NCBI GenBank assembly: GCA_038380435.1
Contig: JAWZYU010000010.1
Location: 45,294,135 to 45,358,134, forward strand
Length of the DNA stretch: 64,000 bases
Direction of reading: 5' to 3'
DNA from: Ryuthela nishihirai
Taxonomy: Eukaryota > Arthropoda > Arachnida > Araneae > Heptathelidae
Part shown: positions 45,373 through 56,436 of the stretch, in pieces
Numbering within the stretch: the stretch's first letter is position 1
Layout: each line of letters opens with the position of its first letter
Notes under the pieces: generated by a model
What the model was told of the DNA's origin: nothing
Database searches by the model: none
What the model saw: only the letters and a program-made list of their open reading frames with translations
Translations under genes and position numbers: made by a program

Positions 45373-45500
45373 GTTGCTTTACCTCTGAGTGACACTTTTA
45401 TACACAACAGGTTAAATGGACATGTCACAAAGACCACGATGACTCAGAGATGTTTGGGGAAGCGGATCCGCTGGACAGCCGTTAGGAGACAGATGGAAGC
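45373..45500 (-). repeat. SINE-A 3' part, cut off by the next element
   Basis: Minus strand from GGGTTGCTTTACCTCTGAG to GGAGACAGATGGAAG, where homology stops at 45500. A plausible continuation of the family begins at about 46945. Confidence 0.75.
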
Positions 45501-46695
45501 GGAAGTAGTAACAACCAAGATATAGCGCCGGAAGTGACGTCATATCACGTGACCGGAAGTACGTCAACACCCACGCTGGCGTCGGGGTCAACGACCCGTG
45601 ATAGGCTTTTCCTGGATAGAGTGGGCTTCCCCAAAAAGGCTCCCCTACGTTTTTGATGGGGAGGGCTTTGAACGTCCGTGTTCAGAGATTTTTCTCGACT
45701 TCCATGGCAGTCATTGACCTCCGTGATAGAGAGGGCTTAATTTTTGCGCATTTAAAAATGGCGGCTCAGAACTAGGTCATCGCCCACGCTTAGAGGTCAA
45801 CGACCCGTGATGGGCTTTCTTGTACGCTTTGATGGGGAGGGCTTTGAATGTCCAGGTTCAGAGATTTTTCTCGACATCCATGGCGGTCATTGACCTCCGT
45901 GATAGGGAGGGCTTAATTTTTAAGCAATTAAAAATGGTGGCCCAGAACTAGGCCATCACCCACGCTGGCGTCGGGGTGAACGATCCGTGATGGGCATTCT
46001 TGTACGCTTTGATGGGGACGGCTTTGAACGTCCGGGTTCAGAGATTTTCCTCGACTTCCATGGTGGTCATTGACCTTCTTGGTCGGGTTCGAACCCCATT
46101 TCTTACCCCCCACACATATGTTTTTCCTTGTTCTAGGTCATTGACCTCTGTGATAGGGACGGCTTCGAACCCCCCATTACCGGTCTAGGCGACCTGGGTA
46201 ATAATTTTTTAGACTTCCATGGCGTTCGTTGACCCCTATATGAGTGAGACGACCTGTTTCAGAGATTCTTTCTTGTGTAATCACGGAAGTATGGTGTGTT
46301 GCAATAGGAACTCACATCCTGAAAAATGACCGTTGACGGTAACAAGTTCGCCCACGTAGGTAGATTCAGTCACGAGGAGGGATCGAAATTTAAAAAAATG
46401 GTCACCATTGGCGGGAGGTGGGAGGTGGGAGGACTTGCACATGCGCATTGAAAGGGTTTATAAACTCCCGCACAGACCGCTACAGCATTGCGAAAAACAT
46501 GCAGTTGACGGAAACAAGTCCGCCCATGCGACCAGGAGGCTCAGACGTTAGGGTTTCATTTTTGAACTCCCATTTCTGTCCCCCTAAACACATTTTCCAT
46601 AACTCATGGCAATATTGTTGAGTGTGGCGGACTTGTCTTCCGTTACGCGGACACGCGAAGCATGACGTCATAGGAACGCACTTCCGGGATGGTAG
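45501..46695. mobile_element. CpG-rich tandem element related to the 7.6-kb one
   Basis: The left end carries CCGGAAGTGACGTCA (45528-45542) and the right end TGACGTCA (46663-46670) followed by CACTTCCGG, an inverted pairing as in the 7.6-kb element. The interior has about three units of 190 bp with GTCAACGACCCGTGAT(A/G)GGC, GATGGGGAGGGCTTTGAA, TTTCTCGACTTCCATGGC and CATTGACCTCCGTGATAG. The phrases GGGGAGGGCTT and GCTGGCGTCGGGG are shared with the 7.6-kb element. No coding content is seen. Exact ends are uncertain. Confidence 0.55.
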
Positions 46696-46944
46696 CATCG
46701 AGGAGTGATTAGACCTGTTCAGTTGAATTGAAGCGTACACCATTAAAAAGTCAAAGAATTTAAATACTAGAACCACGCTTAGATTATATTATCATTAGAA
46801 CATAGGAGCGTAGGCGTTTGGAATTATATATTTCTAATAAACATGTACGAGGGTTATTTTTATGAACCTTTTAGTAAAATTTGCTAGTGTGATACATAAA
46901 ATGTATTATCAAGCTCTTCTGTTTGCCATTTTGGGTTGACTAAA

Positions 46945-47135
46945 AAGCCAGGCCACCAGTGCACAGGGAATGGCCCTCCCGCACACGGGCCATGGCTTTA
47001 CGTCCCATCCGACGGCGGCCTTTCCAAGCCCATCGGTGTCCCTTACTGACAGTGAGCAAGGTGGGGGGGGGGTGAGTTTTGTGGAGATAAATCTCAACGC
47101 TGACCAAGCTGGGGACACGATCCTGGGAAACTCGG
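46945..47135 (-). repeat. SINE-A 5' part
   Basis: Minus strand: GTGCACAGGGAATGGC, GTCCCATCCGACGGCGG, CTTTCCAAGCCCATCGGTGT, GATAAATCTCAACGCTGACC. It may be the other half of the copy that stops at 45500, which would place the CpG-rich element inside a SINE. Confidence 0.75.
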
Positions 47136-47149
47136 AGAAGTCTGGGGGG

Positions 47150-47410
47150 GGGGGAACTAAAGTTAAAGTGTTAAAGATAACGTGCACAAAGTATGACACT
47201 CCTCGACATGGGGACAACTGCCTAAAGTTTCATACGACGAACGGCTGCCTTTCCAAGCCCATCCATATCCCCCATTCTGTGCTAACCTCCATTCTTCTCT
47301 CAAGAATCCCAAATGTATCATGAATTTGTGGCTGAGTTAAGAAAATTCTCAACTCATGCACAATTGGGACTCGAACCTGAGAACAACAGATTACGATCGT
47401 GGCCCAAAAT
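47150..47410 (-). repeat. Diverged SINE-A fragment
   Basis: Minus strand blocks ACGTGCACAAAGTATG, GAACGGCTGCCTTTCCAAGC, TTGGGACTCGAACCTGAGAA and CAGATTACGATCGTGG. A 40-bp non-homologous segment interrupts it near 47300. Confidence 0.7.
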
Positions 47411-47589
47411 CTGGAAATGAGATATGAACTACTGAAGCATAATTGATCATTTTTTTTATCTAAATTCAAAACTCTATCACTGAGCCATCGAGGTATTATT
47501 AGTCTTGTTAGCAAAATTGTCTGGTGAGATAATATTATCTTTTTCTGTGTTTGCAATATTTTCCATAGATATACTTCCGAGGTATTATT

Positions 47590-48325
47590 CTCGTAATCTA
47601 TAGTACCCAGGCTCGAGTCCCAGCTGGGTCAGCGTTGAGATTTATCTCCGCAAAATTCCCCACCCTGCCCACGATCAGTAGAGGACACCGATGGGCTTGG
47701 AGAGGCCACCACCCGTCGTATGGAACGTTAAGACGTGGTCCCCTCTGCGGGAGACTATTCCCTGTGCACGTTAAAGAACACGCTGGATGGCCTTGACGGG
47801 AGGATACCATCTGTCTCCCAACAACCATTCCAGTGGGTCCTCTCCCCCAACCTTCTCTGAGGTTGGATTTGGTTTACCTCTGAGCGGCACTTTTTTGCAC
47901 ACCATGGGCTAAATGGCCAAGTCACAAGGACCCCGAAGGCTCAGAGAAGGTTGCGGAAGGGGACCCACTGGAACAGCTGTTGGGAGACAGATGGCAGCCT
48001 CCCGTCAAGGCCATCCAGCGTGTTCTTTTAACGTGCACAGGGTATGGCTCTCCCACACACGGGGACACGACTTAACGTCCCATCCGACGGACGGCGGCCT
48101 TTCCAAGACCATCGGTGTCCCCTACTGACCGTGGGCAGTGCGGGGAATTTTGCGGAGATAATTCTCAACGCTGACCCAGCTGGGACTCGAACATGGGAAC
48201 TACAGATTACGAGCCTGGTGCGCTACTGATTACCTTCTCTGAAGCTTCGGGGTCCATGTGACCTGGACAATTATCCCATGGTGTGCAAAAAAGTGCCCAT
48301 CAGAGGTAACATCAGATTTAACTCA
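47590..48325 (+). repeat. SINE-A (plus) interrupted by another SINE-A
   Basis: The plus-strand SINE-A runs 47590-47860, stops within CCAACCTTCTCTGA, and resumes at 48232 as ACCTTCTCTGAAGCTTCGGG to its TTAACTCAACC end near 48325. The insert at 47861-48231 is a minus-strand SINE-A, and ACCTTCTCTGA (47850-47860, 48232-48242) is duplicated on both sides. Confidence 0.93.
47861..48231 (-). repeat. SINE-A inserted into a SINE-A
   Basis: Minus-strand copy from GGTTTACCTCTGAGCGGCAC to GAGCCTGGTGCGCTACTGA. It lacks only the first bases of the tRNA-like head. Its body is closer to the full-length copy at 51469 than the older copies are. Confidence 0.93.
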
Positions 48326-48719
48326 ACCGAAAAAATCCGAGGCATTATTAATTTTTTTTTTAAGTATTATGATGAGAGACGAAACCTCCATTGCATGCAG
48401 CTGCTTCAGAAGTAATTTATTTTTTATTTTACGTATATGTTCAAATTTACCACTAGATCTCTCTCCGAACCAATTATCTTACTGGTGGATTATTTTAGAG
48501 TATAATTAAGTATGTCTTTAAATGAGGAAATGTTGCGTATAACCAAAGAATTATTACTTTGAATGACATGATCCATAAAGATTTTCCTTATGATATTTTG
48601 TGCAGAATCATTTTATTACATTAACTTCCCTCTCATTATTTCAATGCACCATGTTTTTTTTTTCCTTTCTATCACGAACACAGTTTATTACAGAATGCAT
48701 TACAGAATGTCAAAAATGT
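48326..48719. other. Unassigned AT-rich stretch before the promoter
   Basis: Low-GC sequence with T runs. No gene or repeat recognised. Confidence 0.4.
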
Positions 48720-49361
48720 CTCCTTCCGCTGTTCGCGCATGCAACGTATGTAGCTCAGGGGCGCGCGCAGGTTGGCTGTCGCGTGCGGATTTAAATCGGA
48801 CCATCGCTCCATCACCGCACGTGGCGAGCAAGTAAGAGAAAAATACCGGCACAGTCGGTAAAGAGAGTAGAAGGGGGGGAGTTTACGAACACACCCCTCA
48901 TCACTCACACCTTCCAGCCTTGGCATACCTGACAAGCCGTTTCCGAGTCTTCCAGTTTGTCTAAGACAATATACAGAGAGGCGAGGGAAAAAAGCCAGCT
49001 CTTCTTCACAAACGGATTCTTTCTATTTGTGTGCATCGTGGTTTCTTTCCGGGAGGGGTTGACACTCGTCTATCTCTCCACATCGCGTGTTTGTGGCCAG
49101 TAGAGCGATCGCTGGCGTTTTCTACCCCCTCCCGCGGCTTCGGTTCCCTCTACGGAGAGAAGGGTCAAGAGTGAGTTGGCCCTGCCCGGCGCCCCTCGCA
49201 TCATTGGCTGACTGCCGTCGTCTCAGTCTCCTCAGTATCGCTGCAGCCGCAGTCAGCGGGCGCCAACAGGACTGGCTTCTCTGTTCTTGTCGGTCGCTCC
49301 AGCTACGTTGTGTTTAGTGTGTGTTCGCGTGGATCGCTGCCAGCTAGAGTGAACTTCAGCC
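48720..49361 (+). promoter_or_regulatory. CpG-rich promoter and 5' UTR
   Basis: The GC and CpG content rises abruptly (GGGGCGCGCGCAGG at 48758, CCCGCGGCTTCGG at 49131, GCCCGGCGCCCC at 49184). A reverse CCAAT box (ATTGGCTG) is at 49203-49210, and initiator-like TCAGT occurs at 49223, 49232 and 49252. From 48756 to 49361 the plus strand has no ATG at all, although several would be expected by chance; this fits a scanned leader. No clear TATA box; TTTAAA at 48790 is a weak candidate. The start site probably lies near 49220-49260, by inference. Confidence 0.65.
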
Positions 49362-49383
49362 ATGGACACGTCGTTCCAAACAG
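49362..49383 (+). CDS. First coding exon of an unidentified host gene
   Basis: ATG at 49362 lies in a strong context (TTCAGCCATGG), is the first ATG after a 606-base ATG-free leader, and is followed by MDTSFQT and the consensus donor CAG/GTGAGT at 49381-49389. The exon gives 22 coding bases and ends in phase 1. The protein cannot be identified from seven residues. No second exon was recognised up to the window end, so the first intron would be at least 14.6 kb and contain all the repeats listed after it. The alternative, that the segment is non-coding and splices elsewhere, cannot be excluded. Confidence 0.6.
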
Positions 49384-49389
49384 GTGAGT

Positions 49390-50840
49390 TACTAGGTCTG
49401 TAGAGCAGGAAGTGTCTCTGATGTTTAAGAGTGTGTCGCGCTTTGGTGTTCATTACTATGGCGTCGTCGTTCTGTAGTCGATGCGTTTCTATCTGCTCGT
49501 AGATGATGGGAACAGTTTCGTTGCGTTATTTAGTCTCAGTATGGCGATGGATGAGAGTGATGTTATTGCAGAAGAGAAATAGTTAATTGCTAATTAACTG
49601 AAAATTGTCGCCTAGTTTATAAAGAGGGAAAGCAGTTTTTGTTATACTGTAATTTTTATGTTTCTGCAGCATGTTTTATTTTGTTAAAAATTACTGAGAA
49701 ATTACTCTTTGAGCAAGTCATTGATTATTAAACACTAATGAGGCTTCTCTGTCATAACGTCAATGAATTTGGTACTTAACGTTAGCTCTTCATTGGTTAA
49801 GTGTCTTAATTAGAGTTTATTTTCTTTTCAGGTCTCTTGATTTTTGAAATAGTCAAAATTATCTTTAGGGAATCCTCAATCCTAACGCATAATAAACAGA
49901 AATTTAATTTGTGTGTTATGAGGAACTCTCGGCCAGCATTTTTACGATTGGAATTTAATTTCGTATTAGAGAGTCTCCTGATTTTTAAAGTTGTCAAACT
50001 TATGCTTTCTATATAACCTTCAATCATAATGTTAAAATCATTTGTCTATGGCGGGTCGACAATCGTCGCCCTATTCCAAAAGCCAGATTTTTTTTTTTCG
50101 ACAGCCTAAGTCAACTCTGTAATTTAGAGTAGTACTTTTTTTTGTATATAAATCTCGAAGAATATATTTCTTAGATTTTTTTATCAGTGAAGAGAATATT
50201 ACTCTCACTATGCATCTCTATACAATTTTTATCTTGGTGAACTTCTCTAAAAGTTCACAAAATACTAAAATTTTAGAATAGAACGGACAGCAGTTAAAGG
50301 GAAAATGTTTTTATGTCTGAAATAACTTACAATACTGCCAATAACTGAGATTTGTAATACAATGACTAAAATGTTATTTTTTAATAAATGTAAATTTAAA
50401 CTTGTACGAGGTAATATATATTTTCATTGCAATAAAGTAAAAATAAGGTCTAGAAAAGATAAGAAAACTGACCAACATTGTAAAAATATAAAATGCAACT
50501 GGAAAACATCCAATTTTTATTGAATGTTTGCAGAAGTAAAACTTTTTGTTGATTTGTTGGTGTATATACCGTGTATATATATTTCTTACCTAATATTAAA
50601 TCAGGATATGTAAATTTTATGGCTGAAATCTCAGAGTACGTATTCCATTTAATAAAATGCAATATGTTTTTTACTTTCGGAAAGAGCATCGGCTTCTCCA
50701 GATTCGCTTGATATCCCATATCGGCTCCCCTATCCATTCGAAAATTTCTCATCCCTTTTTAAAAAAAAAAACTACAAAAGACCTATGCAACCTAAAATCT
50801 CTTGCTTATCCTGGTTTCTCATACGAGATGCAAACACATA
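49390..50840. other. Start of the putative first intron
   Basis: GC falls steeply after about 49550 to AT-rich DNA without recognised repeats. Open frames at 49806-50027 and 50450-50752 have no motif. Confidence 0.4.
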
Positions 50841-50844
50841 CACA

Positions 50845-50935
50845 ACTGTGCTATCCCTGGATTCGAACCAGACCCTGTTAGCTGCAGTGTCACCGAGAGC
50901 AAACGCGATATTACTGCATCACCGTGGCTGCAGAC
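50845..50935 (-). repeat. tRNA-like fragment
   Basis: Minus strand with B box GGTTCGAATCC (complement at 50850-50862) and a weak A-box side around 50915-50932 (CCACGGTGATGCAGTAATAT). No family body recognised. Confidence 0.4.
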
Positions 50936-51159
50936 TTTACCCTATCGAAACAATTTTAGTTATTATTTTTCGACATGCATAACATTCAGTTCATTTTAAA
51001 CCTTCACAGCATTACGTAGTATAAATTTTGGTAAAATTGGCTCGTGGCACTGCACTTGTAATGGAGTATTCAACGATCACAAAATTTATCGCCATTAAAT
51101 AGCCGATTGAAATATATCCAGTATTTGTCATTTCCTCATGTGAAAGGGACAGGAGGGGG

Positions 51160-51910
51160 GGGGGACTCTGTTGTGCACCAGGCTCGTAATTTGTAGTTCT
51201 CTGGTTCGAGTCCCACCTGGGCAAGCGTTGAGATTTAACGCTGCAGAACTCCCCGCCCAGTTCCATCAGTAGGGGATACCGATAGGCTGCTGTCTGTCGG
51301 ATGGGACGTTAAGCGGTGGCCAAGTGTGCGAGAGAGCCATAGCCTGTGCACGTTAAAAACACGCTGGACGGCCTTGAAGGGAGGCTACCATCTGTTTCCC
51401 GAGAGCTGTCCACTGGGTCCCCCCCACACAAGCATTTCTAAACATATTAGTCCTCGGGTCCTTGGGGCGGGGGTGGCTCAGTCGGTAGAGCGTCAGGCTC
51501 GTAATCTGTAGTTCCCAGGTTCGAGTCCCAGCTGGGTCAGCGTTGAGATTTATTTCCGCAAAATTCCCCGCCCTGCCCACGGTCAGTAGGGGACACCGAT
51601 GGGCTTGGAAAGGCCGCCGTCCGTCGGATGGGACGTTAAGCCGTGGTCCGTGTGCGGGAGAGCCATACCCTGTGCACGTTAAAGAATACGCTGGATGGCC
51701 TTGACGAGAGGCTACCATCTGTCTTCCAACAGCTGTTCCAGTGGGTCCCCTCCCTCAACCTTCTCTGAGCCTTCGGGGTCCATGTGACCTGGCCATTTAG
51801 CCCATGGTGTGCAAAAAAGTGCCGCTCAGAGGTAAAACAACCCAACCCATGTGACCTGGCCATTTAGCCCATTGTGTACAAAAAATGCCCCTCAGACGTA
51901 AAACATAACA
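51160..51910 (+). repeat. SINE-A (plus) interrupted by a second SINE-A
   Basis: The outer copy runs from CACCAGGCTCGTAATTTG through ACGTTAAAAACACGCTGG to about 51468, and its last part resumes at about 51846 as CATGTGACCTGGCCATTTAG to CAGACGTAAAAC. The copy between (51469-51843) has the same orientation. No clear target duplication is seen, so recombination between copies is an alternative. Confidence 0.75.
51469..51843 (+). repeat. SINE-A, full length and well preserved
   Basis: Best-kept copy: GGGGGTGGCTCAGTCGGTAG (A box), CAGGCTCGTAATCTG with loop CTCGTAA, B box GGTTCGAGTCCC, then all body blocks and the AAAACAACCCAACCC end. The loop bases CGT in anticodon position suggest descent from a Thr-tRNA. 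Used here as the family reference. Confidence 0.95.
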
Positions 51911-52686
51911 ATCCTCATGTGAAATCTTGCTACTGTCCGTTACAAAATCTTAAGATAACTCGTGATAATCTTTTTTGGTATATAAAAATTTCTTTATCAA
52001 AATATTTTTGAAATTAAAGCGAGTTATTTTGCTCCATAACCAGAATGCCAAAGTACCTACCTTTGCCGTTACTGAGTATATGTATCCTTTAGGTCTGGAT
52101 GATGAATGAATTAATGATTACGTTGGAGTTGAAGCACGGATTCGTTTAAATAATTCACAAGCCATCTGTCATTGCCACGCTGCATGACAGTGACATCTGA
52201 GATGTAGCAGTGGTTTGCCTGGGAATTAAAATCGGAGTGTTAAAAATATATTTTTAAAGGCGAAATTTTGAATGAAAATAACTAATTCACAATACTGCGT
52301 ATAACTAGTTGATAACGGGGTGGGGGGGGGGGGGGAGAATCCGGCTTGGTATAAGAAATTCCTTTAATGAATAGATAAAGTAGAAGCGTTCATGAGTGCA
52401 GAAGCAAAACAAAGAATAAAGCGACGAACGATTAGAAATTTACAAAGTATAGTCTGAAGTAAGAATGCATTCTTTAAAGCAAGAATCGCCTATATTCATG
52501 GCTGGCGAGATCTGGATCCATTCTACTATGCATAAGAACTTTTTGCTCTCTATTCTGTGCTGGTTACTTTCAAAAGTTTTGGAATGGAATCAGAATTGTC
52601 CTGTTTATATTAAAAAAAAACTATTAGAAATGAAAAAGTTGACTTATTTTCAAAAAAATAATGAAACTTGTTTGTCCTTTAACTAG

Positions 52687-53032
52687 TCGGTAGCAGCAGA
52701 GGCTTTTAATCTTTAGAGTCCCAACTGCGCCAGGATCGAGTTTTTTTCCCCGCTAATTCCCATTATTGGCGAGAAAGAGTGACACCTTTGAACTTGGAAA
52801 GGTCACCGTCCGTCGGTTGAGGCGTTAAGCCGTGGCCCCGTGTACGGGAAAGCGATGCTCTGTGCACGTTAAAGAACACACTGGATGACCTTGACTGGAG
52901 GCTTCCATACGTCTCATAACAGCTGTCCTGTGGGTCCTCCGAAAATTTCTCTGAACCCTAGGGATCCTTGTGACCTGGCCATTCAGCCCAGTGTGCGCAA
53001 AAAAAAGCCGCTCGAAGGTAAAACAACCCAAC
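52687..53032 (+). repeat. SINE-A, near full length
   Basis: From GGTAGCAGCAGAGGC (decayed head) through GTCCGTCGGTTGAGGCGTTA and CACGTTAAAGAACACACTGG to GTAAAACAACCCAAC. Moderately diverged. Confidence 0.9.
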
Positions 53033-53204
53033 TGAACTTAAAACTACTTTGAAGAATGGCTGAATTCCTTTCAACAGGGTGACAATTTTAATTCGTTTTG
53101 CTTCAAGTTTTTTATCCCATTGTTAACAATCTTAATTTTGGATAACTGAAACTCTAGAATTGTTTTTTTTTTCAAGTGTTTTTAAAACTTGTCGTGTATA
53201 GTAC

Positions 53205-53890
53205 ATCTATATAGGGTATAGATTAATGATCAATACCTTATATATAATATAGGGTAGTGATCAATACCTATATATATAATATAGGGATTAGTGATCAATA
53301 CCTTTTTATATAATATAGGGTATAGATTAGTGATCAATACCTTATATATAATATAGGGTATAGATTAGTGATCAATACCTTATATATAATATAGGGTATA
53401 GATTAGTGATCAATACCTTATATATAATATAGGGTATAGATTAGTGATCAATACCTTATATATAATATAGGGTATAGATTAGTGATCAATACCCTATATT
53501 ATAGGGTATAGATTAGTGATCAATACCCTATATTATAGGGTATAGATTAGTGATCAATACCCTATATTATAGGGTATAGATTAGTGATCAATACCCTATA
53601 TTATAGGGTATAGATTAGTGATCAATACCCTATATTATAGGGTATAGATTAGTGATCAATACCCTATATTATAGGGTATAGATTAGTGATCAATACCCTA
53701 TATTATAGGGTATAGATTAGTGATCAATACCCTATATTATAGGGTATAGATTAGTGATCAATACCCTATATTATAGGGTATAGATTAGTGATCAATACCC
53801 TATATTACAGGGTATAGATTAGTGATCAATACCCTATATTACAGGGTATAGATTAGTGATCAATACCCTATATATAATATAGGGTATTGT
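53205..53890. repeat. Palindrome-bearing satellite array, 38- and 34-bp units
   Basis: About 18 units of ATTAGTGATCAATACC joined by an inverted segment. The left half has units of about 38 bp with TTATATATAATATAGGGTATAG; the right half (from about 53480) has 34-bp units with CTATATTATAGGGTATAG. Each junction is the dyad CCCTATATTATAGGG. Two late units have CTATATTACAGGG. The array ends with the long form again at 53868-53887. Confidence 0.95.
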
Positions 53891-53946
53891 TCACAAAACA
53901 TGTCGCCTTCGGGAGCAGCGTTGCAAACAAAATTCTAGAACTTTCA

Positions 53947-54178
53947 AACCGATGGGCTTGGAAAGGACGCCGTCCATCGGAGGGAATGTTAAGTCGTTGC
54001 GCTGCATACGGGAGGTCCATACCCTGTGTACGTTAAAGAATATGCTGGATAGTCTTGACGGAGGGCTACCACTATCTAACAGCTGTCCAATGGTTCCCCT
54101 CTAAACTTGAGTCCTCGGGACCTGAACATTTAGCCCATTGTGTACAAAAAATGCCGCTCAGATAAAACAACGCAACCC
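53947..54178 (+). repeat. SINE-A, 5'-truncated
   Basis: Starts at CGATGGGCTTGGAAAGG and runs to ATAAAACAACGCAACC. The tRNA-like head and first body block are absent. Confidence 0.88.
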
Positions 54179-54557
54179 GTAACTTTCAAGAAAGCAAATA
54201 AGCCTATTTTAATTATCTGTAATTTAGCTGCCCTGCATTGTATAAGATCCGGCAAGATAAGACTCAGAGTGAGTTATTCACTTTTCTCAATCTCGTTAGG
54301 AGCTGTAATTTTTCCTTTCTCGGCTATCCTTATTTTCTTGTGGTCGCGTAAAATATTTTTCCTTGGGTTGCTTGCCACAAGGACGTCGACAAAAACATCC
54401 CAATCACTGCCGATTTTTCGATTTCACAGTGGGACACAATGTTCTTTTTAAAGACTTCAGATTCATTGCGACTTGGTGATTTTATTCCATTCCACTGGAT
54501 AGGTTGTACGTCTAATATCATAAACATTTAGCCAGTTAACATTAACCAGCTAATATT

Positions 54558-54925
54558 TGGGGGGGGGGGGGGGGCTCAGTCGGTCGCGCGCCAGGCTCGT
54601 AATTTGTAGTTTCCAGGTTCGAGTCCCAGCTGGGTCAGCGTTGAGATTTATCTCCGCAAAATTCCACGCCCTGCCGATGGGCTTGGAAAGGCCGCCGTCC
54701 GTCGGATGGGACGTTAACCGTGGCCCCGTGTGCAGGAGAGCCATACCCTGTGCACGTTAAAGAACACGCTGGTTGGCCTTGACGGGAGGCTACCATCTGT
54801 CTCCCAACAGCTGTTCCAGTGGGTCCCCTCCCCCAACCTTCTCTGAGAATTCGGGGTCCTTGTGACCTATCCATTTAGCCCATTGTGTACAAAATAGTGC
54901 CACTCAGAGGTAAAACAACCGAACC
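54558..54925 (+). repeat. SINE-A, near full length
   Basis: After a G run: GGCTCAGTCGGTCGCGCGCC, CTCGTAATTTGTAG, B box GGTTCGAGTCCC, full body and GGTAAAACAACCGAACCC. The CGGTCAGTAGGGGACAC block is deleted. Confidence 0.92.
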
Positions 54926-55056
54926 CTGCTAATATTTTACCTAGAAATCTTTTTCTACATGTTGCGTTATTTTAATTATCTTTGTTCATAGTTTGTGAAA
55001 CTTTATTTTGATGTTTATGATAAGTAACATTTGTTTGGAACCTTTTTTTATTCCCA

Positions 55057-55150
55057 GGGCGCGACCTAGGTTCGAGTCCCGGATAAGTCGTGGATAGTTC
55101 GATTTCTTTCTGCTGAGATTTTGCTTTCTTCAAGCACCTTCTCTGAGACG
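55057..55150 (+). repeat. SINE-B fragment
   Basis: GGGCGCGACCTAGGTTCGAG (B box), CCCGGATAAGTCGTGGATAG and TTCTGCTGAGATTTTGC. The A box and the 3' half are missing. The following 55160-55985 has no recognised feature. Confidence 0.65.
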
Positions 55151-55987
55151 CATTATACTGATAGATACTTATGACAAACCTACAGTTTAACTCGGAAATA
55201 CTATATTTAACTTAGCATTAATACACCAAACCATTTGTTTGAAAGTTTTTTTTTTCCTATGACAGTTTTATATAGAATACTAATTTCCATTAATGTGAAA
55301 TATGCCAACTAGTAAAATTTTGTAATGGAAACAAATAAGGTGTAACTTAGGTAAAAAAAAAAACATTAGCAAGGCATTTTTATTATTTTCTTTTTGCTTC
55401 ATTTATTGGTTTGTGGATTTATCAAAACACTAATTCCACCATATCTTTCGAACGGGACGGACAAGTTTAATGATTTTCATTGGTCAAATGAAAGCTTTAT
55501 GACGTGGGAGTGTCATAGGATATAAACAAAATGATCCCCTCCCACCCATGCTTTTTTCCCTCTAAAAAAATATCAATGCAATTGTTCCTCTACCTTCGGA
55601 ACGCGAACACCGAAAATAACAATCTATGCGTCAAACGAAAGAATGTGACGTGGAGGAGTGTCGTAGGCTATTAAAAATGCTCTCTCCCCCCTCCCCTAAA
55701 AAAAGGAGAAAATTAAAACTATGGTTCCGATGTACCTTCCGAATGTAGGGCCTACAGTTATGAGTTGTGCCGAATGAAAGCTCATATACAGCCGTCGTAG
55801 AGATAGTTTAAAGTTTTGCTCACTCAATTTCTCCTCCTCTCAAAACAGCCAATTTTCTCTATGGTTGACCTTAACGAGTTGTATCTCAAATCAAAACTTG
55901 TGACTGATCCAATGTCATGAGCTACATTAAAAACGACTTCAAAAACGTCGTGGGAGGAAGTGAAAATTTCGATCTATATGTGAATTA

Positions 55988-56152
55988 CCGTATTTTAACG
56001 TGTAATAAGGAACCCCTTTTTGCCAAAAATTGTCCCAAAAATGGGGGGGGGGGGGGTTCTTATACATGGATAGCATTTTTAAATAAATGATTATATCTTA
56101 AAATAAAAATCGATGAAAAATCGGAGGGTTCCTTATACACGTTAAAATACGG
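55988..56152. mobile_element. 165-bp MITE with TA target
   Basis: Inverted ends CCGTATTTTAACGTGTA(A)TAAGGAACCC, 55988-56016 against 56125-56152, with TA on both outer sides. The centre includes a G run and AT-rich DNA. TA targets and size fit a Tc1/mariner-derived MITE. Confidence 0.88.
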
Positions 56153-56207
56153 TATATCAAATGAAAGTTTTTAAAATTTTCCTTTGTCACTAAAAAACTA
56201 CTTACCT

Positions 56208-56436
56208 TCAGAAACTATCTTCCGATATGTGCTCTAAAAAGTAGAAAATAAGCTTACAGCATATTGATGGGGGAAATCGGTCGCTTTCGTATTCACTTCA
56301 GAGGAAGAGAGGGCGCGATTGTCTACTCAACAAGATTGCATGAGCCGCATTTTCCTTTTGAAGTGAATACGAACTCAGTGACTGATTTCACTATAGATAT
56401 ATTTTAGGTATATCTTCTTTTTAGGGCGCGTATAGT
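56208..56436. repeat. Foldback repeat, about 90-bp arms
   Basis: The left arm 56208-56303 (CTCTAAAAAGTAGAAAATAA, GAAATCGGTCGC, CGTATTCACTTCA) pairs with 56350-56436 at roughly 75-80% identity. The loop is about 45 bp. Confidence 0.75.

Noticed and set aside
53205..53890. CRISPR-like array
   Set aside because: Units are contiguous repeats with no unique spacers, and the host is eukaryotic.
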